Source of the DNA: Tricholoma matsutake
Lineage: Eukaryota; Basidiomycota; Agaricomycetes; Agaricales; Tricholomataceae
Assembly: GCA_026075535.2 (NCBI GenBank)
Contig: AP026548.1
Coordinates: 8,804,001-8,868,000, forward strand
Direction of reading: 5' to 3'
Length of the DNA stretch: 64,000 nucleotides
The notes under the pieces are model-generated. The model was not told the origin of the DNA and did no database searches. It was given only the letters and a program-made list of their open reading frames with translations. A program made the translations under genes and the position numbers. Shown here in pieces: positions 46,901-58,420 of this stretch. Every line of letters begins with the position of its first letter. The first letter of the stretch is position 1.

Positions 46901-48589
46901 TCCTTCCATTCCCCCAGGTAAGGTGTTTTTTTTTAATCACCTGGCCTTGCTCGCTGAACAGTAATTATGGAAGGATCAAATGAGCTCGGGGAAGGAGCTG
47001 ACCGACCCTGCATATCCTCCACTGATCCGCCTCCGAAAGACTAGAGATCTCTGGACTTGCAAGATTTAGTTGTGTTGTTACATATGTGAAAGGCACGATA
47101 ATCAGAAGCATCGCAGGAACGCCACGTCCGGAGAGAAAGAAATCCTGGGAAAATCCCATTTAGTTTTGGGAACCTGGCGGTGGAAACAAAAAACAAAAAA
47201 CAAAAACATTGAATGTGGATGTAGACGTGGACATGGACATGAACATGGATCACTCTCCACGTCTTTGGCTCATCAACGGAGACTTATCATCAACGATCAA
47301 TTGGTCAATTGTAAGTCTTGATTGCGGCCGATCTGATGATTATCTGATGGAGGTTATTTTTTTTTTCCTGGGTCGGGTTGGCTGGAGAAATGCAGATAAT
47401 GATTATCAGATTGGATACACTAGATACCCAAGATTTGAAAAGTGCAACTTTGCATACTGGGTCGAGAACTTGATAAAGTGTTCGAAACAGGGTGGTGGGT
47501 TCTTCCGACCTGTGCGTCAACAGTTGATGGGAAATTTGTTAACTCCGTACGTCATCCATAAAGAACTGCCCTCTGAAAAGACAAGAGATCACAAGTCTAT
47601 GTTGGAGTGAAACAAGGAAGAATGCAGCACAACGGGACATGTGATTGAGCTTAAAGCATAGTAAAACTCGTTTCGCATCTCTGAGTCTGTGGGTGAGAAT
47701 AATCGTGGAGACGAGGGGAAGATGCTTCAAAAATTAAAAGAAAAAAGAAAAGAAAACGCACACACCCTCCGGGATTTAACAACAACACGTCGGAATTTTT
47801 GACATGATGAAGGTAAATAAGATAAAATGTGACTTGGGAGATTGCTCACTGACTGACATTTGCCCCAGGTGACGATCTGATAGCAATAATACCGCACGCG
47901 CTTGAGCTTATTTACGTACGTCACATCGTTTTTTTTTTTTTCGTATTTGGGCAAGTTTTCGTGGGATATATAAAAGTTTGCCAAGGAAGAAGTGGAAACA
48001 CGCGTTTCTGTCCCAGCTTGAATCGGAGGGGCAAGCGTGCGAGGAGTGTTGGAAGCTGCATTGTGTGACGTGACGTATTACGGTATTGGGGGCAAAGAAA
48101 AATAAGAGGTACAGGCTCGAAATGATTCGTGGTGTCATCATGATTTCATTGAGAAAGGATAGGGTTCATGGAAATCCGGGTCAGTTTTATGAAAGAGATC
48201 ATCGTTGCTACGCACTGTTAGTACTAGAAAGGTAGATATAAGTTTTGTCCATAACGCGGCGTTGGTGGGATGGTAAGGCTGTTCGATTAAGAAAATACTC
48301 ACTGCGAATGATGAAAGATGGTTGAGAGCATGGAAGATCCTTATGATGATATCAAGACAAGAACAAATCATCATGAAAGAAGGTCAGTTGGACGTCCAGA
48401 CTTGTGATCATATGATATACCGCCCTTGTTTTGGCATCAGGAAAAAAGGTTCGTTGGATATCACAGAGAGAAGGCACATATATACTGCCTTTTGATGAAA
48501 GAAAGCAAGTCATTGACAGATTTGGAGAAAGATTTGGGATTTGTTTAGAGGGTTAGTGGGCGGAGAGTTTGGGGAGGGAATGAGTATAT

Positions 48590-49073
48590 ATAGTGACAGT
48601 GATGATACATATACTGCCCGGATAAATTGGGATGTTATAAATGCTATAATGATCCGTCACGGACGTCACGAAAATAAATAATTGGGATGATCAGGTGTAG
48701 CTATAATTGGAAGAATGTTGATAACGAAGTTCGAAATCCAGTTCGGGTTGGAAGCGTCGCCGGCGGTGCAGGGTCGATGTGATAAGGTGATGAGTGAATA
48801 TTTATTTTGGGAAAGGATTTGCAAAAGGAGTGCATGGTTGCACATGTGAGAAGGATGGCTAAGGGGGGGTAAAGTAAGTGTAAGGAGAGCTGTAGAAAGG
48901 GGATAGGCCGTGTGATCCGAGGATTTTGTGAGATGGAACGTGATCGGATTGATGGGATTGATGGGATTCGAGATTTGTTGTTTTTTATGTTGTTTGCTGA
49001 GTCAAGGTTCGGTTCGCTCACAGCCGCCAGATAATTTTTTACAGAGCATCACCCATCATTGCCAATAAGTATA
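48590..49073 (+). promoter_or_regulatory. probable upstream region of the GATA factor gene
   Basis: AT-rich DNA directly before the chosen ATG at 49074. Several gata or gatc words occur, which could allow autoregulation by a GATA protein, but such words are frequent by chance. Confidence 0.3.
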
Positions 49074-50904
49074 ATGCCCGTGTTTGGATGGTATGTATAG
49101 CTTCCCTCCCTTTCTTTATATACCCTCAAGTCTTAGGGCTGATATCATTTATATAGGGACTCTGCAAAGGGATCAGACTCGCCTACCCCGCCATCACAAT
49201 CACCGGATCAGCCTGACGGTAACAAACCTGGTGACAAACTCGCTGACAACATTGACGCGTCCGGGGCAACGCCACCGCCATCATCAGCGGCATCATCCAA
49301 CACATCATCTGAACGCGAACGCGTATTGCTTCCAAAACTTGAAGACGCTGTATGTCCTTCTTTCATAGCTTTCTCAACTTTTTTTGATTCCTTGACTTTT
49401 CATAAGAACCAACATTACCACCACCATTACCCTACCTTTCATTTTCCTCCTCCTATTCTAATCCCTGATCCAAGGCTCATGCCACACAGAGTTCAAATGT
49501 CTTCTTCTCATCGCAGACATACTTATGACACTCCCATTCACCCTTACCGTCGTCCTTCTCCTCCTCCCATAACTACTCTTCCTTCTTCAACTCATTCTCC
49601 AACTCCTTCAGTTTCTTCATCTTCCACTCCTCCAATGCCTCTTCGTCGTTCTTCTCCTCCCACTCACATCTCATACCAACCACATCTCTATCCTGACCCA
49701 TCCTTCTCTAACCGCCACCCTTATGCACCACCACCCGCAACTCCAACTTATCTTTATAGTACTCACCCTCCACCTCCACCTCCACATCACTACGATCCAT
49801 ATCACCCACACCCACACCCACACCAGCACACACACCCTCACTCCATGTCTGTACCCACTATGCATCCACAATACCCTCACAGTCATAGCGGTTATTCCCC
49901 TCCACAAGTACACGCCTACCCCCAACCTCACGGTGTCCCAGGTGTAGTCGGTGGCCCACCTGCACCTCCCCCATTGGGAGCTATCATCCATACAGACGAC
50001 GCAGCCACAAAACTCAGCGATCGTGTTCGTAGACGCTGCTTCAACTGCTGCACTACCGATACCTCCACCTGGCGTCGTTCCAACCTCAGTCCCGGAAAAG
50101 TCGTAAGTACATCTTCGGTTCATACGCAATTCCCAACTAACACCTTGTTTTGCTTCTCTTGTAAAGCTTTGCAACAAATGCGGTTTGTTTGAACGTACAC
50201 ACTCTCGTCCACGTCCAGAGCAGTTCCCACACAAGCGCGGGCCGCTTGCAGCTTCCACCCTCCGTTCCAGGAGTCCCTCGACGTCTGCGCCTACTATACC
50301 CCAACAAGGACAGAGTCAAGGACAGGGACAGGCGTATCAGCATTATTCAACGTCGGCTGGGGGTCCTGGGATGTCGCCTCGTGGGGAATACCCGCACCCG
50401 CACCCACACCCACACCCGCACTCTCATTCGCACCAACATGGACACGGTCACGGTCACGGACATGGGCACACACACAATGGGCATCCCAACGATACCAACT
50501 CCAACTCCAGCACCAACTCTGGTTCTTCCAACAACCCCGGTTCCGGTGGCAATACCAACACGAATACCAACAGCCCCAATACCAATACCAACACGAGCAA
50601 TACCAATCCCAATCCCAACACCAACACCAACCCTAATACCACCCCAAACAACAACATCAACAACAACAACAACAGCACCAATACGTCCTCCAACTTGAAT
50701 CCCAACGGAGGGGGAACGACAACGCCTACGTCGAAGATGTCTCCGCACTTGCAGGCCCAGGCCCAGCCTGCACCCCCCGTGAGGAGGACTACTGTTGATG
50801 GGTCGCTTTCTGTCTCTGTATCTTCTTCCGCTGGGGTGGGGAGCAGACCGGCGAGCCCTAGGGAGGAAGGTACAGGGAGGGAGGGGCCGCGTGGGAGCGA
50901 CTGA
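49074..50904 (+). CDS. GATA-type zinc finger transcription factor
   Basis: Four exons: 49074-49090, 49157-49349, 49407-50102 and 50167-50904, about 547 residues. Introns of 66, 57 and 64 nt have GT-AG ends and keep phase. The 57-nt intron is in frame without a stop, so it could be retained. The protein starts MPVFGWDS. The middle is His/Pro/Tyr/Ser-rich. The finger at about residues 279-305 is CX2C-X19-CX2C: CFNCCTTDTSTWRRSNL then, across the last intron, LCNKCGLFERTHSRPRPEQF and PHKRG. This finger would bind GATA sites in nuclear DNA. The tail is Asn/Thr/Gln/Gly-rich low complexity. The loop is longer than the 17-18 residues of classic fungal GATA fingers. The exact regulatory pathway cannot be told from sequence. 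Confidence 0.88.
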
Positions 50905-51864
50905 CTGACTCACTCACTCACTCACTCACTCACTGACTAATTGAGTGAGCGAGGAAAGGAAAGGAAAGAGAAGGGAAGAGAGGGGGGGAAAAAAATGGGA
51001 TGGTGGTGTATCCGTATTCTGCGTTTTGCGTTTTGCGCCCCGGCGTTCTTTTTTTTGCTTTTGCTTTTTTTGGAAACCTCGCTTGTATGGTGTTTTTTTT
51101 GTTTTTTTTTGTTTTTTTGCTTCGATTCCTTTTTTTTTCGACGCCTTTTTTTTTTCGATTTCGCTTTTTTTTTTTTTGGTTCTCTTGGACTTTGTCGCTC
51201 GCTCGCTGGCGGAGGAAAAAATCGTTCGTGCTATCAGAAGAACAACAAACAAGAACAACAACAAAAGAAAAAAAAGAGTTATAGTGTACAATGTTTCCCG
51301 TCCCCGTCCCGGTCTTATGTTATATGTTACATTTTCGCTTACTTACCCCTCCCCCGCCGTCCCTCGTCTTTGTCGACTTGTGTCTTTCGTCACGTATCCT
51401 CCCCCAACCCCCAACCCCCCCGCCCCCGTCCGTCGTCTCGCTAGTCTCTTAACGTTATCGCTATACAACTTACGCAACGTTCCGCTTTGTACGCTTGTTT
51501 TTTTTTGGTTTTTGTTTTTGATATTCGGCTTCTAGTTTGTAGTTGGATTTAGTTTTTGTGTGGGTTTTTTTTTTTGGTGTTGGTGTTGGGGTATTCAACT
51601 TGGTTACCTGTAGTTTTTTCGTCGTCGTCGTTTTTTGGAGAATTGGATTTTTCTTGATTTTGTATACTCACTTCCGTCAACGTCACGTGCTTCTTCCAAA
51701 TCTGCCCCTCTTCCACAATAGCTTAAAACATAAAAAAAGTAGATGTGATAAAAAAAGTGTATTCTCGTGTAATCTGTGATTAGTTTTATTTTTGTGAAAA
51801 AAATGAAGGGAAAGTGGAATAATGGGAATGCGCTAAATAGTGCATTCGCTTTGACATAACTTTA
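50905..51864. other. 3' flank of the GATA gene, low complexity
   Basis: A (ctca)n run at 50903-50940 follows the stop. Long T tracts (51045-51190) interleave with gcttcgatt-like words, and pyrimidine-rich DNA continues to about 51440. It probably contains the 3' UTR and polyadenylation region. No gene seen. Confidence 0.5.
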
Positions 51865-52150
51865 CAAGTCAGCAGGATCTTCTTCCCTTAACCAAATGCT
51901 GTTGCACAGACAATACATGTTAAGAGATTTTTATAAAGTAGATTGGCTTGTTCCTTTTCTTTATATAAGTCAGTGCATAATTCTACAGTTTCTACTTTTT
52001 AGCCGGGAAGCCATGGCCCACAGGGCCACAAATGGATAACAGCAGCCAGTAAGTACGTGAAATCTGCTTCACTTATAAAATCTCTTAATATATGTCTCAA
52101 GTATGTCCATGCAACAGCATTTGGTGGGGGGAGAAGATCCTGCTGACTTG
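51865..52150. mobile_element. 286-bp MITE with TA target duplication
   Basis: Starts CAAGTCAGCAGGATCTTCT and ends with its reverse complement, flanked by TA on both sides (51863-51864 and 52151-52152). The inverted arms extend about 80 bp with mismatches (ccaaatgctgttgca, taagagatttt). No coding capacity. Tc1/mariner-type mobilisation is inferred from the TA. Confidence 0.8.
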
Positions 52151-52308
52151 TATCAAAAATTGCAAAGCATTCTGTTCAGCTACAAGTGATTTGTGTATTT
52201 TTGACTAGATTTCGAAGAAGCACGTGACGTTGGTGGAGTGTGGATGTCCTCTACCTTATTTTTGTTGGCGAGTGAATGAGATGCACGGAATAGTAATAGT
52301 AGAGCATA

Positions 52309-52566
52309 TCTGCAACCGTTTTTACCGAGATTTTCAATCTCAACTTAGTAAAAACTAAGAAAGCTCTACTGACCCCACTGGTGGCATTTCCGGGCCCTGG
52401 GCCCTGGCCGGCGTGAATGATGCTGGTGTGCTGTGGTGCGATGACGTTGACTCCGAGAGACTAGCCTAAAGCGGCTCAGGAACCGGCTTGCTCAACGTCC
52501 CACAGCTCCATAACTAATTTCAGATTGAACTCAGTCGGTAAAAACGTTGATTTTGGGGGTTGCAGA
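52309..52566. mobile_element. 258-bp MITE with TA target duplication
   Basis: Starts TCTGCAACC and ends GGTTGCAGA, flanked by TA (52307-52308 and 52567-52568). Arms share gtttttaccga and ttcaatct with small gaps. It lies 79 bp from the tRNA-Asp gene. Confidence 0.8.
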
Positions 52567-52645
52567 TAGTGATGGGTTGGTGATTCTTGCAATTGGAAAA
52601 TTTAAGAAAATGAAAAATAAAAAGCGTTGCTAAAAAACACTTTTT

Positions 52646-52739
52646 CTCTCTGCCTGGGAGTCGAACCCAGCTTTCGCGCGACAGAGCATCCATATATATA
52701 TATGACAAGCGCGTGTACTAACCGATATACTAGCAAAGA
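52646..52739 (-). tRNA. tRNA-Asp (anticodon GTC) with a 22-nt intron
   Basis: On the minus strand the acceptor arm TCTTTGC pairs with GCAGAGA, with discriminator G73 as expected for Asp. The D arm is GTAT-ATCGGTTA-GTAC. The anticodon stem CGCGC/GCGCG encloses TT-GTC-A (anticodon at 52704-52706). The T arm is CTGGG-TTCGACT-CCCAG. An intron of 22 nt (52681-52702) sits after position 37, the canonical site. The mature tRNA is 72 nt. A T run at 52632-52637 (minus strand) can terminate RNA polymerase III. Confidence 0.88.
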
Positions 52740-52828
52740 AGTTGTATATATCCTTCATTTAATCCTGAAATAAGTGCCAATGTGACCCGGTAGGCTCGGG
52801 ATCAGCAGATGATAACTCTCTGCTGGTA

Positions 52829-52866
52829 GCAAGCTGGGAGTCGAACGCCGCTGTCGCGCGACTCGG
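52829..52866 (-). pseudogene. 3' half of a tRNA-Asp, relic
   Basis: TCGCGCGACAGCGGCG and TTCGACTCCCAGC on the minus strand match the anticodon-stem and T-arm half of the nearby tRNA-Asp. The 5' half is absent and is replaced by a gactcg hexamer run (about 52859-52884). It is a broken duplicate. Confidence 0.55.
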
Positions 52867-52884
52867 ACTCGGACTCGGACTCAG

Positions 52885-54949
52885 ATAATGTCACCGTGAA
52901 TCACGGACGAGCTCGCATGCCGGATCTTTCACATTGCTCGACAAAGTTACGAGTGCAACAGTACAGGACTGCGGACTCTGCGGAATAGCAGTACTATCAC
53001 CCTGAATACAAGTCAAGAGGTCAATCCCCAATGTATCTCTTTCTGGGAGGTCGAGACCACCCACTGGCACTAGACCTTGCCGCGCGCAATACCTCGTTCC
53101 CGAGTTGACGGGCACGTGTATTTCATAAACCAGTTTTCTCGTATCTGTGGAGATGGTTGGATACCTGGTTGCTCTGTGGTGATAATAATTTTACAATTCT
53201 CAGGAACGTGGTGGAACTCGGATCCGGACCTATTGCTGTAATCCATATTTATGGGATAAGGTGCTCATACTTACCACACTGCTCACATTGTGACACCTCA
53301 CTGCTACGCTTCCGAAATGATCAGCAGCGTGACGTGCATACACACGCACATATCCCAATTGTATGCCTACGAGTCGGACTCCTCGCGACTTGAGCAAAAG
53401 TCAGATGTCCGAGTCGTGGGATTGAACTCCATATCCTTGTCCTTGTAATAAGTATACTTCACCCCAACTTCACCCCAGCCTGAGAGCTGCGGAATGCTTA
53501 GCCTTACCCCGAGTATGCGCCCAACAGGGAACTCTTTTCCTGGGAGACTCAGTTTGCGTTTTTGCGTGAAACCAACTTGGCCTAAATCCTGCCTAAATCC
53601 TGCCGTCCATTCCATGACAGGCGCATATAATCTGAACTTTGTCTTGTCTATTATGATTGCCAGTTGTATTTGACCCGCTTGATCGATCATCGATCATCGA
53701 TGATGCTTCTGATCCAGTCCGAGGCAGCGGGTCGTCGACTCGATTCCACCGGAAGTATTTTTGTGTAATCTGATCCCAGACGGTGATGCCACCTGATGAC
53801 CATCCCGTCTGTAGTATCAGTATTACATAGCAACAACTGGGTAAATATTTCACCGGCCGGCCCGGATCATCCTCATGGGTTCAACACGAGACCATTGTGG
53901 TGTGGCAGTAAGTGCGCATGCCCCACTTTCGCGGGAACGTGAGCTCTATTACGGGCCTGAGAGATTTTTCACAAAAAAAAAACATCTACTGTATTACACA
54001 TGGATCTTCTCCATTGGGCTGGCGAGTTCGCGATGTTCGTCTCAGTTCAATTGTGAACCATGCCTGTTTTCAACCTGTTTTCGGCTCGTTGGGTTGCTCG
54101 ACGCGTACTCACACGTGTACTGTGAAGTAAAGTTGTATATGTGTAGAAATGCTAAAGTTCGCTTCGGTCTGGCTCTTTGAGGTGTTTCTCCGAACCGTGA
54201 ACCAGAACAGAGAGAACCGCGTACGGCAGGTTCAGTCTAGGTTCGAACCGTAGGACTTAGTTAGCCAAAAAAAAAAATCACATGAATTTAAGCGACAAGA
54301 CCAGCAGCGGGAGCAAGCATATAAAGAGTTTTCAGGAGTAAGTGACATGATCAGTTAATCAATTCATAATCAACTTCCATCGGTTACCCAATGATGTTCA
54401 TATGATCATGCACAGCAGCTTCATCTTCTGCAACAATAAGCCTATCCTGGTAACAGCACTTCAGGATCTGCAATGTTTCAAAGGTCTCTGGTTTGAGCTG
54501 ATTTCGAGCCTTTGTATCAACATGGTGGAACAGGAAAATTGCATATCCACTAAGTTTTTTTTTCTTTTCAGTGTCATTTGACCTCTTCCTTCCATATACT
54601 TATGGTAATTTCTGCCACCTGTACATGTTTTTCAAGGAAAAATTTAACATACACTATGCAAACATGCCCCAGTCATAAGTAATGCTGATCAGATATGGAC
54701 AATAGAATTATAGAGAGAGTAGTCATACATATTGGGTGGTTCACTGCACTGGCACTTTGAGTTAGCATTGCTGCCTTTACAAGCAGGGCATGATCAATCC
54801 TGTGAGGCAAAGTGGTAGTTCATACATGTGCGATGGTATTAGGGATAAGCTAGTCAGTTATTGAATCAATTGTGGAGGTAAACATTTATGTACCCTATTG
54901 AGTCTCACACCCTAGCACTTTACACCACATAACAGTGTCACCTTCATTG
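52885..54949. other. no gene recognised
   Basis: Only short, domain-free frames occur. Notable words are gatcatcgatcatcgat (about 53684-53702) and several gaaccg repeats at 54185-54250. The sequence changes from island-like to repeat-rich near 54300. Confidence 0.4.
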
Positions 54950-55598
54950 ATTGTTTGTAGGGTGTAGCACAGGTGACACCATGGGTTTCACTGGCAACAC
55001 CACACCTGTCACCTGTAACACCATGCCTGTACAAACATCATACCTACAGGTGCAGGTTATAAGCACAGGTTTTGTATGGTGTTTCAGAACTACAGTAGCG
55101 CTTGAGTAACATGGCATAAACTATGTGTAGCTAAAACAAAGATAAGAGGTAGCTATACTAGAAAATTATCCTACTGCTTCAAGACTTGAATCCACATATA
55201 AATTATGATATAATGTTCAATTCTTTCACAAATCATCTGTCAACCTTTTTTATCCATCATGAAGAACACAAAGAAACTAGTAATTTGCCACATTCTATCT
55301 GGGCAGAGTAGTTTTGGCATGAGAGGAGCAATTTTTGGAAGGAACACTCAAGGTCACTATGCAAAATAACATCAACTTCACTGAATTAGATCATTGTATG
55401 TCATAAGATCCCACAGTACCAGGCAGATACATGTCTTAGCAGAGTGTAACAACAATTGATTCTCATAAAACTTGATAGAAATTCTTTTAACTCAAAGCAA
55501 AGAGCTCAGAAGAATTTTGGAACCACAAAACCTGATATGAAATATATCACAACTCAAACCTGTGACAACCTGGAACACCATGAGTACAAGTGTGGTGT

Positions 55599-55741
55599 TG
55601 GAGATGTGCCAAGTCTCCTAGGCTCTAGCTATGCCCAAGACAACATAGTTGTAGTGATATTGTGACTATGTACATGTGTGACTGTCTACTGACTAGGTGA
55701 TCATGTGACTACTGGAGTAGGTGCCCACACAACCTACTCCA
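55599..55741 (-). repeat. 3' LTR of the small LTR element
   Basis: 143 bp, starting TGGAGATGTGCC and ending CCTACTCCA. About 93% identical to 58279-58420, with differences mainly at CpG positions. Confidence 0.8.
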
Positions 55742-56144
55742 TCTGCCCGTCTCCCAAATGGTGACGTCCTCATCGCCAGAGAAAAAAGAGAAACAAGAAC
55801 AGTAGGTATAAAAAATAATGTAGCAATGAAGCTAAGAAAATTCTATGGTTGATAAAAAAAATATGAAAGGAAACAACTCAACATGGTGGTGTCCATCCCA
55901 AAGTATGAAGGGCATGGCTTAAGTCAACGAGACAGGGGTCTTGATCCCAGTCGAGCTTTGGAGCAGGAGGAGCAGGAGGAGCAGGAGGAGCAGGTGCTAC
56001 TCCAAAGGGTATAATAACAATGGGTCATCCTGGTCCAATACTGGAGGGATGACGTCGAGTAATAAAAGGTTGAGGTGGAACAAGAGAAGGCAGAGCTGAA
56101 TTAAATTTTTTTTGGGATGGTAGATATTGCAGGGGGGCTCATCG

Positions 56145-57945
56145 TCATCTTGTCTGTCGTCGTAGTGTTCCAAATGGCTGTAGATGGCCTGTCTTCAGAC
56201 CAGAGATATCTTGCAGCAGGGTGCTGGGGGCAGTAGGTAATGATGCAGCATTGTCAGCCCAGTTGAAATGTTCGGGAAGTGGCGAAACAGCTTGTTTAGG
56301 GTCGAGCTGGGGTGCACTGGGGTAAATGGGCAGTGAGAGGGGGATGGGGGGTGAACAGGGGGCTTCTGTGGGCATAGATGGCATTGTCAGTAATGTGGCT
56401 GGGGGGTGTGAGACAGGGTGGCAAAACAGCACGTCTCCAGGGGTTCTGGGGCGAGCTGGGTGGCTGGGACAGGGCTTGGGAGTGTTTTGAGGGTTCTAGT
56501 TGTTTGTTTTGTCGTTTCTGAGCTGTGGTCCAGAGTGGGGTATAGCAGGGGGTTCAGCTGTCGTCAACGATGATGTGGCAGTTGCACTGGGTAGTTCGGG
56601 AGTTTTGAAGGGGGTCTGAGGCATGAGCAGGGGGGAGCAGGGTGACATGGGGCAGCTCCCAGGTCGATTCGTCGAGCAAATGATGCATTTTGATGGGCAG
56701 GTTTGCTCCTCATCGTACGACTTGGTTTGCTGGGCTGTAGACTGTTATTGTGGGCTGTAGCTTGCCTGTGTAGCTATCTCCGAGGTGGTGGTAACTGTTT
56801 GGGTGCCAGATGAGACCCTAGCCATCATTTCTGGGATGGTTGCAACTGACTGTGTTGCCATTGTTGGGTGTGACATGGCAGCAGAACGGCGAGGCTCAGA
56901 GTGCAGGACGAGAGGCTGGGGAGCATGCTGGGGAGCTATAGCTCAACTTGGCAGCAAATGCCATCATTTCAGAGGTGTCGGTGGCTGTTTTGATGCTGGG
57001 GAAGTGGTAGTGGTGAGCATTGTTGACAATGTTGGCAACATTGATGGGGGCTGTGCAAGCATTGCTGGCTGCAACGTGGCAAGCAGCGGTGACAGTGATG
57101 GTGGGCTGGTGGGGGTTATGTCAAAGGGTGCCATTGGCATATCAATGTCAACATTGGTGGTGGCATCAGTCTGGGTGCTAGAGTTGTTCTGCGTGATTGT
57201 TTTGGCCTCCTTCGATGCAATAGCCTTTGCAACCTCTGTTATGAGCAATAGGCTGCCTTCTTTGATCGATACACAGTGGCTGTAGCCATGTTTCCAGCTG
57301 TCTTCCTCTGTGTTGCTGTTTTCATTGTGTGTTTCAATTGCTTGGGTGCATCTTTGTGTTGACGTGCACATCCTGGGTCCATGTCCTTCTGCTAACCACT
57401 TTGCTCACTCCTCATCCTTCCTGAATTCATACCCCTTTAACTGTCCTTCCTTGTATGCCCTTTCCTCCTTCTCCTTGCTCATCTTCATTCCTGTCTCATA
57501 ACCCACTTCGTGCCCTTCTGCCCACTTCTTACTTCCTTCATCGTATCCCTCTTCATAACTGTCTTCTTGTCCTTTCTTGTGCCCTGTTTTTCTCCCTGTT
57601 TTGTGTCCCTCTTCAAAGCCTTCTTGGTATCCTTCTAGTCTTGCATCTTCTAGTAGTTGTCATACCTCTTCATGGCTGTAGGCAAATGGTAGTGGTTGTG
57701 AGCCAATGTGGTTTGTTGGTGATGAGGCAGTGGCTGTGTCAATGTGCATCCCATCATTGGCATTGTTGGTTGCATTGATTGTGGTTGCATTTGATGTGGT
57801 TTTGTTTGCAGATGGGCTTTGGCCATCACAGTGTTTACGGCCACAATATTTGCATTCAGGTGCATGTTCTCGTGCCATTTCTTCTTGTGGCTTCGCTTTC
57901 CTTGTCCTGGGCCAGGCATAGTGATAGGGACTGGGCTGCTGTATG
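56145..57945 (-). pseudogene. single ORF of the small LTR element, EGY/GxxxG-repeat protein
   Basis: Minus-strand translation begins around MAREHAPECKYCGRKHCDGQ. After a TGA it runs through DARLEGYQEGFEEGHKTG and further EGYDEG, GHEVGYETG and GYEF units, so Gly recurs every four residues amid Glu/Lys over about 90 residues. An Asn/Thr-rich stretch with STQTDATTNVDIDMPM follows, then Pro/Ser/Thr-rich sequence to the stop at 56145. About six stops interrupt it, mostly TGA, where Arg or Trp would fit (EEV_QLLEDA, DEE_AKWLAE). GxxxG spacing can mediate helix packing. The protein could be a divergent Gag, but I see no knuckle beyond the CKYC...HC cluster. Confidence 0.5.
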
Positions 57946-58278
57946 GCTTTGCTAGGTAACTAGGGCTGGATGTAAGACTAGTGTGCTGGTGTTCTGGTAG
58001 CTGTATTTGCTGCTGGAGAAGACTGGGACTATAGTGCTAGTGGACTGGAGCTGACTGTGAGGCTGATGTACTGCTTATATTGGTGCTGAAGACTGGAACT
58101 AGGAACTGAAGCTGGAGACTCGAGAGCTAGAGATCTGAAACAAAGCTAAATGCAAAGTTGCACGTTGTGATGTGGTGCATGAGAATGACAGCCAAAGAGC
58201 ATGAGAGGAAAAAAAGCAAAAGTGACAAAAGCAAGCAAGCAGTGGTGAGTGTGTTGACTCTCACTCTCATCACCAAGA

Positions 58279-58420
58279 TGGAGATGTGCTGAGTCTCCTA
58301 GGCTCTAGCTATGCCCAAGACAACGTAGCTGTAGTGATATTGTGACTATGTACATGCGTGACTGTCTACTGACTAGGTGATCACATGACTACTGGAGTAG
58401 GTGCCACACACCCTACTCCA
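58279..58420 (-). repeat. 5' LTR of the small LTR element
   Basis: 142 bp, direct repeat of 55599-55741. It contains actatgtacatgcgtgactg where the other copy has catgtgtgac, a CpG difference. Confidence 0.8.

Larger units (their letters stand above)
39834..49073. other. 9.2-kb region without a convincing gene
   Basis: No domain-bearing or well-spliced frame was found; the longest frames (for example 47209-47610) look accidental. The region holds homopolymer runs (G at 40708-40722 and 44500-44515, C then CA at 43488-43513, T at about 41960), a degenerate repeat at 40140-40900, and AT-rich regulatory-looking DNA close to 49 kb. It is unique in appearance rather than transposon-derived. A non-coding RNA or genes with very short exons cannot be excluded. 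Confidence 0.5.
55599..58420 (-). mobile_element. non-autonomous LTR retroelement with short (142-bp) LTRs
   Basis: Direct repeats 55599-55741 and 58279-58420 begin TGGAG and end CTCCA (TG...CA, inverted ends). GTGT lies on both outer sides as a 4-bp match. In minus orientation a TGGTGATGAGAG primer-site-like sequence follows the right LTR, and purine-rich gggagacgggcaga precedes the left LTR. The interior encodes one gag-like protein and no pol, as in TR-GAG or LARD elements. Confidence 0.7.

Noticed and set aside
50926..51535. Phe-rich and Lys-rich frames after the GATA gene
   Set aside because: They arise from long T tracts in the 3' flank and have no domain or splice support.
54200..54250. 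Possible tRNA T arm (ggttcgaacc)
   Set aside because: The neighbouring sequence is a series of gaaccg repeats and no acceptor or D arm can be folded.
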